64,000 bases of DNA from an uncultured Mollicutes bacterium (GTDB taxonomy: Bacteria; Bacillota_I; Bacilli_A; RFN20; CAG-826): positions 1 through 64,000 of the forward strand of contig UQFN01000008.1 of assembly GCA_900540365.1 (NCBI GenBank), in the 5' to 3' direction. The notes beneath the pieces were generated by a model. That model made no database searches and was not told the DNA's origin. It saw nothing but the letters and a program-made list of their open reading frames with translations. Shown piece after piece: positions 17,952 through 26,967 of this stretch (positions are counted from its first letter, which is position 1; the number at the start of each line of letters is the position of its first letter). The translations under genes and the position numbers were made by a program.

Positions 17952-18854
17952 TTATAAACTTGCCCAACTTAATAATGCATCCCATTCCATTTTTTCAAAT
18001 TCAAGAGTCATATCTAAAGATTTTGCCAATAAATAAGCAATTTCAACATCATAACCTTCAGCAAATTCTTTACTTTTTCCATTAATTTTATATGTGTAAT
18101 TATTTTCTAAAGTTTCAGTCCAATTAAATGAAGGATAATTACATTCAAGTCCGACAATTATTTTTCCATTACTACCAGTATATTTATCTCTAATATTATC
18201 TGTTGGTTCATCGTTATTAGCATTAAAATTAACCATTTTTTCCATAATATCAACTCTAGTTGAAGTAGAAATTTCTTTAAGTGCAGAATTTAAATTAGCT
18301 AAAAATTCATCATTTCCTTTTTTAATACCAATTGAAACGCTTAATTCAGCTAAATTTTCTTCACCTAAAATTTCATTTTCAATATGTAAAATATTTAATT
18401 TACCATCACTACCATTAACATAACTTAAAGCAACTGGAAGTTCGCTTGTAAAGGCAAAAATTTGATTATTACTAACTAAGATACTAGCAGTTGTAAAACT
18501 ATCAACAGCATTAGCAGCAATGCAGTTAAATTCAGGAACAAATATTTCTTCAATCATTGTATAAGTAATTGTTCCTCTTTGTGAAACTAATATTTTCCCA
18601 TCTAATAAAGTTTCTAATTCTTCATGGTTATAAACATGATCAAAATCAATAGATTGATCATTTTGACAAACTAATACTAATTCACTTTGATAATATGGAT
18701 CAGTAAAATCAATTGAACGTCTTCGTTCATCATTAGCAGTCATGCCAGCAATAATAATCTTATAAGTATTGCCACTAGAATTTCCACATGCACTTAAAAC
18801 ACTTGCTGAAGTTAAAGCAAATAATGCTCCAAATAAAAATAAGTTTCGTTTCAT
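17952..18854 (-). CDS. Lysine ABC importer binding lipoprotein, circularly permuted
   Basis: The 300-residue lipoprotein (lipobox LSAC, Cys23) is built from family 3 binding-protein sequence in the wrong order. Directly after the signal it reads YKIIIAGMTANDERRRSIDF (residues 31-50), which normally follows residue ~90. The sequence normally at the start, KIIVGLECNYPSFNW through AEGYDVEIAYLLAKSL and MEWDALLSW, is at residues 231-298, right at the C-terminus. Both lobes are thus present once, with new ends in the loop after the first helix-strand unit. The start at 18854 follows GGAGG; an upstream ATG at 18899 lies in the riboswitch terminator. Downstream is only the permease, so no missing part lies there. 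Confidence 0.85.
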   Translation of the reverse strand: MKRNLFLFGALFALTSASVLSACGNSSGNTYKIIIAGMTANDERRRSIDFTDPYYQSELVLVCQNDQSIDFDHVYNHEELETLLDGKILVSQRGTITYTMIEEIFVPEFNCIAANAVDSFTTASILVSNNQIFAFTSELPVALSYVNGSDGKLNILHIENEILGEENLAELSVSIGIKKGNDEFLANLNSALKEISTSTRVDIMEKMVNFNANNDEPTDNIRDKYTGSNGKIIVGLECNYPSFNWTETLENNYTYKINGKSKEFAEGYDVEIAYLLAKSLDMTLEFEKMEWDALLSWASL

Positions 18855-18866
18855 ATGTATACCTCC

Positions 18867-18901
18867 AAAAAATAAAAGATTGCATCGAACTCGATGCAAT
18901 C
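18867..18901 (-). terminator. Lysine riboswitch terminator
   Basis: On the minus strand GATTGCATCGA pairs with TCGATGCAATC (hairpin 18878-18901), followed by TTTTATTTTTT. The TATCGATG just after aptamer P1 can pair with CATCGA in the left arm, giving an antiterminator when lysine is absent. Confidence 0.92.
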
Positions 18902-18922
18902 ATTAATTCAAAGATATACATC

Positions 18923-19078
18923 GATAGCTCCTCTAGATAACTAGGAGTCTATAAAGTATTTCTTTATAGCCCAACTCCTATTAATGCCTTAATAGTGTTT
19001 CGGCAATTTTCCCTTTTATTTATTCTAATAACGAATGCCTTCTCGAATAAATTACTCTTAAAAATTGCGCCTCTATCA
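18923..19078 (-). ncRNA. Lysine riboswitch (L box)
   Basis: Read on the minus strand: GATAGAGGCGC, AAGAGTA, then GAAGGCATTCG, AAAGGGAAAATTGCCGAAAC, GGCATTAATAGGAGTTGGGC, ATAGACTCC and finally CTAGAGGAGCTATC. These are the conserved core blocks of the L box, and GATAG/CTATC closes P1. Together with the terminator downstream it should switch off the importer operon when lysine is plentiful. Confidence 0.96.
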
Positions 19079-19091
19079 ATCTTTCATTAAT

Positions 19092-19119
19092 ATTTTAAAT
19101 AAGATTCTTTTTTTGTCAA
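19092..19119 (-). promoter_or_regulatory. Promoter of the lysine importer operon
   Basis: TTGACA (19114-19119) and TAAAAT (19092-19097) on the minus strand are 16 bp apart, just upstream of the L box. Confidence 0.7.
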
Positions 19120-19209
19120 ATTAATTTTATATTTTTTTATTAATATGTAATTTTTTAACTATTTTTTTAATTTAAATATAAAATAATTTCTATAATGGAG
19201 GTTTTATTA

Positions 19210-20361
19210 ATGAGAAAAACAATAGTTTTACCAGCTCTTTTATTCGCAATAGCTGGTGTAGGTTGTAATCCTACTGATGCTGAAGCACCAACAATTAATT
19301 CTTTAAACTTATCGTTAAATGAAGCTTATGTTGGTGAAACAGTTACTGTCGATTATGATATCGAAGATAATGTTACATCTAAAGAAAATTTAGATGTCTC
19401 TTTAACGCTTTATTATGCAGATAAAGAAGTCGAATTAAAAAGTAATACTTTTACAATTAATGAAGCAGTTGACCATAGTGTTGCTTTGATTGTAAAAGAT
19501 GAAGCGGGAAATGAATCTTCTAAAACTGTTTCAGTAGAAGTATCAAATCAATATTCATGGAGTGCAGAGCAAAATGAAGATATTATGTCAACTTTAGGTT
19601 TAGAATCAAACCCATTCCCATTATTAAAAGAATTCGGTGATGTAACTTTGGAACCAACAACTAATACTTTTGGAACAGTAAATTATTTTACAATTACTGT
19701 CGAAGATGTTGATGATCCAATAGAAAGACTTGGAGGCTTATTAGAAATTGCAGGTTTCAAATATGCCGAAGACTTAAGTGGTGATACAGGAATGGAGTGG
19801 ACTGATGATGGTACTCCTGTAATCGACACTGTTTATACTTTAGAAAATCAATTCGATAACGAAAAGAAAGTTGTCGAAGCTATTATGGAATATTCTAAAA
19901 GTTCGAAAACTTTTATTTACATTCTTAAAAACTATGTATATCCAACTACAACTGAGTCAACTACTTGGGATGAAGATGCTTTAAATGTAGCTTTAGCTCC
20001 TTATACAGTTGATCAAATCATAGTTGAATTTACCTTAGAAAATCCTAGCAGTGATGTCAATTTTGTAATTATTGATATGCATGAAGAGTTTTTGGCACCT
20101 TTTTTATCAATTCTTGTATACAATCCTTCAGAAACTGATGTTACTAATTTCGTAAATAATATGTTTACTAATCTTCCTGATTATAATGATGGCCTATCCA
20201 CAGTTGATGAAATTGTTAAACTTATAATGGAAGATGAATATGGTTATACTTTTATGTCCTATATATTTCAGGATTCAGGAAGTATGCTTATTCCAATGAT
20301 TCAAGTTTACTTTGCTGCTACTGGTGTTTTGGAAATGGATATTGTCTGTATGACTTTATAA
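19210..20361 (+). CDS. Lipoprotein of unknown function with Ig-like N-terminal domain
   Basis: The protein (383 residues) has a lipoprotein signal ending in IAGVGC. Residues ~20-105 look like an Ig-like or cadherin-like domain (LNEAYVGETVTVDYDIED, VDHSVALIVKDEAGNESSK), followed by an acidic region of unknown fold. The start at 19210 has TGGAGG 8 bp upstream; an ATG at 19195 overlaps that site. It is a single-gene unit divergent from the lysine importer and convergent with opp. I do not recognise the C-terminal part. Confidence 0.7.
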   Translation: MRKTIVLPALLFAIAGVGCNPTDAEAPTINSLNLSLNEAYVGETVTVDYDIEDNVTSKENLDVSLTLYYADKEVELKSNTFTINEAVDHSVALIVKDEAGNESSKTVSVEVSNQYSWSAEQNEDIMSTLGLESNPFPLLKEFGDVTLEPTTNTFGTVNYFTITVEDVDDPIERLGGLLEIAGFKYAEDLSGDTGMEWTDDGTPVIDTVYTLENQFDNEKKVVEAIMEYSKSSKTFIYILKNYVYPTTTESTTWDEDALNVALAPYTVDQIIVEFTLENPSSDVNFVIIDMHEEFLAPFLSILVYNPSETDVTNFVNNMFTNLPDYNDGLSTVDEIVKLIMEDEYGYTFMSYIFQDSGSMLIPMIQVYFAATGVLEMDIVCMTL

Positions 20362-20396
20362 AAACCCTGCAAAACTAAGATAAAAAATTAAAAAAG
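20361..20396. repeat. Dispersed motif, CCCTGCAAAACT form
   Basis: AAAACCCTGCAAAACTAAGA followed by TAAAAAATTAAAAAAG lies directly after the stop codon of the orphan lipoprotein gene. It resembles copies at 41343-41376 (reverse) and 36783-36812. Confidence 0.4.
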
Positions 20397-20418
20397 CATA
20401 ACTTCAAGTTATGCTTTT
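20392..20418. terminator. Bidirectional terminator
   Basis: AAAAGCATAAC (20392-20402) pairs perfectly with GTTATGCTTTT (20408-20418) around a 5-nt loop. It lies between the orphan lipoprotein gene and the convergent end of oppF. Confidence 0.9.
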
Positions 20419-20421
20419 TAT

Positions 20422-21795
20422 TTATTTAGAATTATCGATTTCCTCAATTTCTTTTTTGTATTTTTCTAATTCTACAGAGTTAGCTAATATAAAATGTCCT
20501 TCTTTTATCTCGACAAGCTTTGGTTTTTCTACGCTATAGTCGTGGACTTCTTGAGGATTATAAACGATTCTCTTACGACTTTTTTCCGTTAATGGATTTG
20601 GTTTTGGAATAGCGCTTAATAAACTCTTAGTATATGGATGAAGTGGATGTTTAAATAATTCATCACTATCAGCAAGTTCAACAATTTCACCAAAATACAT
20701 AACAGCAATACGGTCGCAGAAATATTTAACAACACTTAAGTCATGAGCAATAAATATTAATGTTAAATTCATTTCTTCTTTTAATGAATTTAATAAGTTA
20801 ATAATTTGAGCACGAATTGAAACATCAAGAGCACTAATAGGTTCATCACAAATTAATAATTTAGGATTCATAACTAATGCACGAGCAATACCAATTCTTT
20901 GACGTTGACCACCACTAAATTCATGTGGATAACGGTTAGCATAATCTTCAATAAGTCCAACTCTTTCAAGAGCTTCAACTACTTTTTTGTGATTTTCTTT
21001 ATGGTTATATGAACCTTGAATTTTTAAACCTTCACTAATAATACTTTCAACAGTCATTCTTGAATCCAAGGAATCAATAGGATCTTGGAAAATCATTTGA
21101 ATCTCACGCATTAATTTACGGTCATAATGGTTGTCATCATAATGAATTTGTTTAATCTTAGCTTGTTGAACTTTAATAATGTTTTCAGCTTTTATTTTTG
21201 CTTCATTAACTTTATTAGTATAAGTTTCTTGATCAATTTCTTTATTTTTAAGTTTTTCGTTTAATTCTTTTAATTCATTTCTTAGTCTAATCTTAGTAAA
21301 TTTAATTTCTTTTTCATTCCATCTACTTCCAGCACCAATTCGATGTCCTTTATAATAGATTGAACCACTAGTAATGTTATATAAACGAATAATTGAACGT
21401 CCAGTAGTTGTTTTTCCACAACCAGACTCCCCAACTATACCAAAACATTCACCTTCTTTTACTTGGAAGCTTACATCGTGAACTGCTTTTAATTTAAAAC
21501 GTTTAGCTCCACTTCCAAAAAAGAAATATTGTTTTAAATGATTAACACTTAAAATAATATTGTTATCAACATATTCTTGTTTAAATTTACATTTAGATTT
21601 AATTTCTTTTATTTTATTTTCTTTGTTAGTTTCACCTTTAAGTTCATCTTTGCCAGCTACTTTATGTTCTTCTGCATCGTCATCTTCACGCGTTAAATTA
21701 ACATCATTATCTTGCAAGGATTGATAAGCTTTAGTATTCTCAGCAATTAACTTTTCTTTAGAAGATTGTTTTATAGGTTTCTTTTTTTCACTCAT
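20422..21795 (-). CDS. oppF: Oligopeptide ABC importer ATPase OppF with insertion
   Basis: OppF powers peptide import with OppD. Walker A is GESGCGKTT, the Q-loop is MIFQDPIDSLDSRM, the signature is FSGGQRQR and Walker B is LLICDEPISALD. The C-terminal peptide-importer extension begins FKHPLHPYTKSLLSAIPKPNP. It has 457 residues instead of ~310-330: about 65 extra N-terminal residues rich in Lys and Glu, and ~75 residues between Walker A and the Q-loop (from GAGSRWNEKEIKFTK to DDNHYDRKLMREIQ) that are charged and helical. The order in the operon is oppA-B-C-D-F. Confidence 0.93.
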   Translation of the reverse strand: MSEKKKPIKQSSKEKLIAENTKAYQSLQDNDVNLTREDDDAEEHKVAGKDELKGETNKENKIKEIKSKCKFKQEYVDNNIILSVNHLKQYFFFGSGAKRFKLKAVHDVSFQVKEGECFGIVGESGCGKTTTGRSIIRLYNITSGSIYYKGHRIGAGSRWNEKEIKFTKIRLRNELKELNEKLKNKEIDQETYTNKVNEAKIKAENIIKVQQAKIKQIHYDDNHYDRKLMREIQMIFQDPIDSLDSRMTVESIISEGLKIQGSYNHKENHKKVVEALERVGLIEDYANRYPHEFSGGQRQRIGIARALVMNPKLLICDEPISALDVSIRAQIINLLNSLKEEMNLTLIFIAHDLSVVKYFCDRIAVMYFGEIVELADSDELFKHPLHPYTKSLLSAIPKPNPLTEKSRKRIVYNPQEVHDYSVEKPKLVEIKEGHFILANSVELEKYKKEIEEIDNSK

Positions 21796-23787
21796 TTATT
21801 CTTCCTCCTTAGAAAAATCTTTTTTATTATACCCTTTAAGGGCATTAGCTATACGAGTTTTGACAATTTGAGGCATTTCTACCTTTGGTGCTCCTGGATA
21901 AAGCAACCATGTTGCAGCATAATGAGTATCACTAACTTTGAAGTAAGGTGGTTCATATTTAAAGTCGATAGCCATTGCATATTTACTTCTTAAGGCAAAA
22001 GCATCACCAACTGGAGGATGAACCATATCTGGAGGTGTTCCAGGAATTGCTTCAAGTTTTTCTTTACTATCAACATCAGGAATACTAGATAATAATGCCC
22101 AAGTGTAAGGGTGTTTAGGTTCAAAGAAAATCTCATTAACTAAACCATATTCAACAATTTTACCAGCATACATTACAGCGACGCGGTCAGCCATATTAGC
22201 AACAACACCTAAATCGTGAGTAATAAAAATACAACTTAAATTTCTTTCTTTTTTAAGTTTATTAATTAATTCAAGAATTTGAGCTTGAATTGTAACATCA
22301 AGTGCAGTTGTAGGTTCATCACAAATTAAAACTTCAGGATTAGCAGTTAAAGCAATAGCAATAACGATTCTTTGACGCATACCTCCACTAAATTCAAAGG
22401 CATATTGTTTAAATCTTCTTTCAGGTAAAGGGATTCCAACTTCCTTCATAACTTCAAGAGCACGACGTTTTGCTTCTTTACGAGTAATTTTTGTTTTAGA
22501 AATGTATTCTTCATAAACATCATAGATTTGTTTTTTTATTTCTTTAATATCTTCAATATATTTATTAAATTTAGCATCTTCAATAGTTTTTAAATCTAAT
22601 GTTTCTTTTGATGTTTTAGAAATACTATTTTCTTTAAAACGACGATCACGTTTTTCTTTTTCTTTTGTTAAACGTTCATTTTCTTTTAAAATCATTAAAT
22701 ATTTATTAAGAACTTCTTTATCTAAACTTTCCTTATAAATATTAAATTCAGTTTCTTTATCCTTTAATGATTTATTTAAAACATCTAGCTTAGCTTTTTT
22801 AATATTAATTAAATCATGATGATAATTATTAACAATACCATGAGCTTCTTTTTTCTTTAATTTTAAAATTTTAGCTAAACCAGGTCTTTGTGCTTTATAA
22901 CTTTCTTTAACAATTTTTTCTTTACTTAAATTGTAATTGATAATTAATTTTAAAGCTTCAACGTGGTCAAGGTTTTTAAAAGAAAAATCATTTATTAATT
23001 TTAATTCTTTTTCAATTCCAGCGTTACGAAGTTGGCGCTTAGCAATTCGAAGATTTAACTCTACTTCGCTCATTGTGTCTTTGTTGATTTGTTTTAATTG
23101 ATCTTCACGATTTGAATTACGTACTTTCTTTTCATTTAAATCGTTAATAATATTTTTAATATTACGATTAAATGAAGAAACATATTCATCAACTTTAGAA
23201 AGTAATTCATTTTTTTCGTTAAGAAGTTCTTCACTTTCTTTTTTAGCTAATTTCTTATTAACTTCGTTTAATCTTTTTAAAGTGTTTTTATAATCAGTAA
23301 CATCATTATTAATTTTAGTTAATTCATAATCACGATTAGCTTTTAAATTACGTAAAGCTGTTAAATCATTAGAAATAATCTCATTATATTTTCTTTTTAA
23401 AATATTACTATTTAATAAAGTAGTTTCAGTAATTTGCTTTCCAATTTTAATAAGTGGATTTAAAGCACTTAAAGGATCTTGGAAAATCATTCCAATTTTA
23501 TTTCCTCTAATACGGTGGAAATCTTCTTCACTAACACGAACTAAATCTTCACCTTCAAAAATAACTTGTCCATCACTAATAATCGCATTAGCAGGTAAAA
23601 TACCCATAATTGTTTTACTTGTAACAGATTTACCTGAACCTGATTCTCCAACAATACATAAAGTTTCACCTTTATATAAGTCGAAACTAACGCCTCTAAC
23701 AGCGTGAACTAATCCATGATCACTACGGAAATTAACTTGTAAATTCTTAACGCTAAGAATCTTTTCTTTATTTTCTAATTCACTCAT
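21796..23787 (-). CDS. oppD: Oligopeptide ABC importer ATPase OppD with long coiled-coil insertion
   Basis: Walker A GESGSGKSV (residues ~41-49), Q-loop MIFQDPLSALNPL (~100), signature FSGGMRQR and Walker B VLICDEPTTALD identify OppD. A typical OppD has ~340 residues; this has 663. The extra ~250 residues lie between the Q-loop region (KQITETTLLN) and ARRALEVMKEVGIPLP-like sequence before the signature. They are almost all Lys, Glu, Asn, Leu and Ile in heptad-like order, predicting a long coiled coil. The C-terminus keeps the peptide-type extension (EPKHPYTWALLSSIPD). It starts just after oppC. Confidence 0.93.
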   Translation of the reverse strand: MSELENKEKILSVKNLQVNFRSDHGLVHAVRGVSFDLYKGETLCIVGESGSGKSVTSKTIMGILPANAIISDGQVIFEGEDLVRVSEEDFHRIRGNKIGMIFQDPLSALNPLIKIGKQITETTLLNSNILKRKYNEIISNDLTALRNLKANRDYELTKINNDVTDYKNTLKRLNEVNKKLAKKESEELLNEKNELLSKVDEYVSSFNRNIKNIINDLNEKKVRNSNREDQLKQINKDTMSEVELNLRIAKRQLRNAGIEKELKLINDFSFKNLDHVEALKLIINYNLSKEKIVKESYKAQRPGLAKILKLKKKEAHGIVNNYHHDLINIKKAKLDVLNKSLKDKETEFNIYKESLDKEVLNKYLMILKENERLTKEKEKRDRRFKENSISKTSKETLDLKTIEDAKFNKYIEDIKEIKKQIYDVYEEYISKTKITRKEAKRRALEVMKEVGIPLPERRFKQYAFEFSGGMRQRIVIAIALTANPEVLICDEPTTALDVTIQAQILELINKLKKERNLSCIFITHDLGVVANMADRVAVMYAGKIVEYGLVNEIFFEPKHPYTWALLSSIPDVDSKEKLEAIPGTPPDMVHPPVGDAFALRSKYAMAIDFKYEPPYFKVSDTHYAATWLLYPGAPKVEMPQIVKTRIANALKGYNKKDFSKEEE

Positions 23788-23788
23788 A

Positions 23789-25774
23789 TTAATCGCTTCC
23801 TTTCAACGATGGGTTAAAGGCATCACGTAAACCATTACCAAATAAGTTAAAACTGATCATTAACAAAGCCATAATTACACTAGGAATTAAAATCAAGAAT
23901 GAATAACTAGTTAAATATTGTTGATTTGATGAAAGAATAACACCAAATGAATCCATTCCAACAAGTCCAAGTCCTAAGTAAGCTAAACTTGATTCAGTAA
24001 AGATAACACTAGGAATCATGAAGACGCTACTAGTAACAAGTGTTCCAAGAGAATTTGGTAAGATGTGAGTAAAAATAAGTCTCCAGTCACTTGCACCTAA
24101 AGTTCTACTAGCTAAAACATATTCACGACCTTTGAAACGATAAAATTGTGCTCTGGTAGTTGCAGCAGTTCCCATCCACCCCGTTAAACAAAGGGCGATA
24201 GCAAATGTTGTAAAGTTTTGACCAAGATACAAAATACATAAAGTCATTACAACAATCCAAGGAACACGACCAAGAATATCGGTAAAACGTTCCATACTTA
24301 AGTCGACCCATCCACCGAAATATCCACTAATAGATCCCCAAATAACACCAATAATTAAATTAATAACTGATGTAATAATACCTAAAAGTAATGATATTCT
24401 TAATCCATTAAATACTAAGTGTAATAAATCTTTTCCTAAACTATCGGTACCAAAAACAAATCTAGGCATTGCATCATAACCTAAATATTTATAAAAAACA
24501 ACTTCACAGTTTAATGAAATTTGTGTTCCACCAGCACCAGTTTGAATACTAACACTATTAACTTTTGTAATTGGACATTTTTCTTCATTTAAAACTTTAA
24601 AAGTTGAAGGAGCATCTTCAGTACTTGCACTAAAATCAAATTGCATCCATCCATTACGAATATATGTAGTTACTTCTGTCCTACTTAATCTAACATTATC
24701 TCTTAAACCATAAGTAGCTTCATATGTATCATATCTAAAATTACAATAAGTAATATCAGCATTATATAAGAATTTATTACCTGTTGAAGACCAAAAACCA
24801 ACATTAGGAGTTTTTTCACCAGTTATTGGATCTTGGTTTTCTTTCGTTAATAATAATTGTTTATTTGCATCACTAAATCCAATTTGATTAAAAACTGAAT
24901 CTGGATTTGATGAAGTTGTAACGAAATTTGTAATTAAAATTTGAGTTTTATTTTCAGTACTTACAAAAAGTGAAAATTGAAATTTGCAATCACTTAATTC
25001 ATCAATATTTTCATCATAATTTTTAATTAATTCATTTAAATCAAAAGTATATTCTTGGTAATTACTATTTTTTTCTAAAATAGGAATATATTTAGGTGAT
25101 GTTGATGAATCATAAACTAATTGTAATGAATATGAAGAATTAACATAGCCGTCAACAGCGAAAGTATTTTCATCACTTATTTTGAAATTAATATTATAAG
25201 TTTCATTAGTTAAATCTAAATCAAAAGTATAGCTTGAAAAATATTTAGTTTGACTAGAAACATCCCCACTAACAGGATTACTACAAAATCTTACATCACC
25301 ACCAACTGCATATTCGCCTGCACTATTAGTTTTTTCATTCCAAGTAACAAGTTCACTTACTGCATTTTTTCTAAATCCAGCTGGAGTATTATTTACTGTA
25401 TCGTAAGCAACTTTAGAATCATAATATCTAGTACCATCCCAAATATGAGCACTATTAACATTAAATAATTTTGGTTCTAAAAAAGTTTCACTTAAATGAG
25501 TAACATTAATATCACTAGGTAGTACTGAAGGTAAAATAAATGCTAAGACAACTAATAATCCTAAAATTACTCCACCAGCGACACTACTTTTATTTTTGTA
25601 AAATCTTTTTAAAGCATCTTTAAAGAAAGTTGTAGGTTTAGTTTTAAACTTTACATCATGAATAGTTTTATCTAAATTAACTTGTTTAAAATCGTCTTTC
25701 GAAATTAAAATAGTATGTTCTTTGTTTTCGCTATCGAAATAACTAAATTCTTTTAAATTTTTATTTTCTTCCAT
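23789..25774 (-). CDS. oppC: Oligopeptide ABC importer permease OppC with large ectodomain
   Basis: The C-terminal ~220 residues are a normal OppC/DppC permease: FGTDSLGKDLLHLVFNGLR, the EAA loop YVLASRTLGASDWRLIFTHI and the final helices. The single N-terminal helix (residues ~65-85) is also normal. Between them lie ~355 residues instead of ~20, containing aromatic- and Ser/Thr-rich beta-type sequence (for example YFSSYTFDLDLTNETYNINF), which must sit outside the membrane. Total length is 661 against ~300 usual. The ATG at 25774, 1 bp after the oppB stop, is preferred; a longer start at 25834 would run inside oppB. Confidence 0.92.
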   Translation of the reverse strand: MEENKNLKEFSYFDSENKEHTILISKDDFKQVNLDKTIHDVKFKTKPTTFFKDALKRFYKNKSSVAGGVILGLLVVLAFILPSVLPSDINVTHLSETFLEPKLFNVNSAHIWDGTRYYDSKVAYDTVNNTPAGFRKNAVSELVTWNEKTNSAGEYAVGGDVRFCSNPVSGDVSSQTKYFSSYTFDLDLTNETYNINFKISDENTFAVDGYVNSSYSLQLVYDSSTSPKYIPILEKNSNYQEYTFDLNELIKNYDENIDELSDCKFQFSLFVSTENKTQILITNFVTTSSNPDSVFNQIGFSDANKQLLLTKENQDPITGEKTPNVGFWSSTGNKFLYNADITYCNFRYDTYEATYGLRDNVRLSRTEVTTYIRNGWMQFDFSASTEDAPSTFKVLNEEKCPITKVNSVSIQTGAGGTQISLNCEVVFYKYLGYDAMPRFVFGTDSLGKDLLHLVFNGLRISLLLGIITSVINLIIGVIWGSISGYFGGWVDLSMERFTDILGRVPWIVVMTLCILYLGQNFTTFAIALCLTGWMGTAATTRAQFYRFKGREYVLASRTLGASDWRLIFTHILPNSLGTLVTSSVFMIPSVIFTESSLAYLGLGLVGMDSFGVILSSNQQYLTSYSFLILIPSVIMALLMISFNLFGNGLRDAFNPSLKGSD

Positions 25775-25775
25775 A

Positions 25776-26825
25776 TTATTTCTTAGCCCCCATTCTAATT
25801 CTTGGATCAATAAATCCATAAGACAAATCAACAATTAAGCCAGCAAATAAACCAATAATTGTGACTAAAGCCATGTCTACCATTAATACGTTATAATCAG
25901 TTGTTTTACCTGGATCACCTAATGCTTCGATATAAAGTTGTCCAATGCCAGGAATACCATAAAGTCTTTCAAGAATCATTGAACCAGATAAAATTCCAAT
26001 TATTTCACCAATTAACATTGGGAAAATTGGAACTAATGAATTTCTTAAACCATGACGTATAACAGATTGTGCTCTTGTTAATCCTTTAGTTCTAGCTAAA
26101 AGTAAAAAATCACTTGCTAAGACATCAACAAGTTCAGCTCTAACCCAACGAGCATAAGCACAAATTGTTCCAAGTGATAAAGCCAAAACTGGAATTACAT
26201 AACCAGCAACCCTTTTTGAAATAGGATCTTGAACACTAGGCCATTGACTTGGTAGCCAATTAAGTTGATATGCAAAAATACTTAATAAGAAAGTTATAAT
26301 AACAAATGATGGTAAGGAAATAAATATAACTACTACTGTAGAAATAATTCCATCAGTTAATTTATTTTTCTTTAAAGCTGCTAAAATACCAAGTCCGAAT
26401 CCAATAGGAACCGCAACACATGATGTGATAATGTTCAAATAAATACTTACTGGCAATCTTTCAAGAATAATTGTCATCGCTGATTGACCAATACTTAAAT
26501 TAGTTGAAGTTCCCCAATCCCATTTGGTAACAATATTATTAAGCCAACTAAAGTATTGTTCCATAACTGGACGTTGATAAATATAGTGAGCTTTACCTGC
26601 ACTATCAATCCAATTATAAAGTAAATTTCCTAAACCTTCAGTTGGGCTCTCCATATCAAGCATATAACCAAGTTGAACTTGATTTATATAAAAAGATTGT
26701 ACTTGTGGAGGCATTCCAGCTGGAGTTGCAGGTGGTAAAAGCTTAATTAAAATGAAGGTTAAAGAAAGTATTATAAAAGCAGTAAAAGCAATTAATACTA
26801 TTCTTTTTAGTACATATTTCCACAT
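25776..26825 (-). CDS. oppB: Oligopeptide ABC importer permease OppB
   Basis: This is an OppB/DppB-type permease with six helices, an N-terminal helix beginning KYVLKRIVLIAFTAFIILSL and the EAA loop FLLLARTKGLTRAQSVIRHG. The block MILERLYGIPGIGQLYIEA is typical. It is 349 residues; the periplasmic-side loop after helix 1 is a little longer than in most homologues. A ribosome site (AAGGAG) precedes the ATG. It follows oppA after a 140-bp gap with a strong hairpin. Confidence 0.95.
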   Translation of the reverse strand: MWKYVLKRIVLIAFTAFIILSLTFILIKLLPPATPAGMPPQVQSFYINQVQLGYMLDMESPTEGLGNLLYNWIDSAGKAHYIYQRPVMEQYFSWLNNIVTKWDWGTSTNLSIGQSAMTIILERLPVSIYLNIITSCVAVPIGFGLGILAALKKNKLTDGIISTVVVIFISLPSFVIITFLLSIFAYQLNWLPSQWPSVQDPISKRVAGYVIPVLALSLGTICAYARWVRAELVDVLASDFLLLARTKGLTRAQSVIRHGLRNSLVPIFPMLIGEIIGILSGSMILERLYGIPGIGQLYIEALGDPGKTTDYNVLMVDMALVTIIGLFAGLIVDLSYGFIDPRIRMGAKK

Positions 26826-26905
26826 TTAGCTACTCCTTTTCTTAAATTATAACTTATTTCTTAATTATCTAAAATCAAAGATGATTAACAACTAGGTTAT
26901 AAGCG

Positions 26906-26940
26906 TCAAATAAGATTAGGGAAACCCTAACCTTATTTGA
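26906..26940 (-). promoter_or_regulatory. Intercistronic stem-loop between oppA and oppB
   Basis: TCAAATAAGATTAGGG (26906-26921) pairs with CCCTAACCTTATTTGA (26925-26940), a 16-bp stem with one mismatch and a 3-nt loop. No T tract follows on the minus strand, so it is more likely an mRNA processing or 3' protection element that raises oppA over oppBCDF than a full terminator. Confidence 0.7.
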
Positions 26941-26967
26941 ACATTTTATAAATTATTAATTAAATTA

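Noticed and set aside
18855..18899. Longer start for the lysine-binding lipoprotein
   Set aside because: The extra codons lie inside the riboswitch terminator and would destroy the lipoprotein signal; GGAGG precedes the ATG at 18854.
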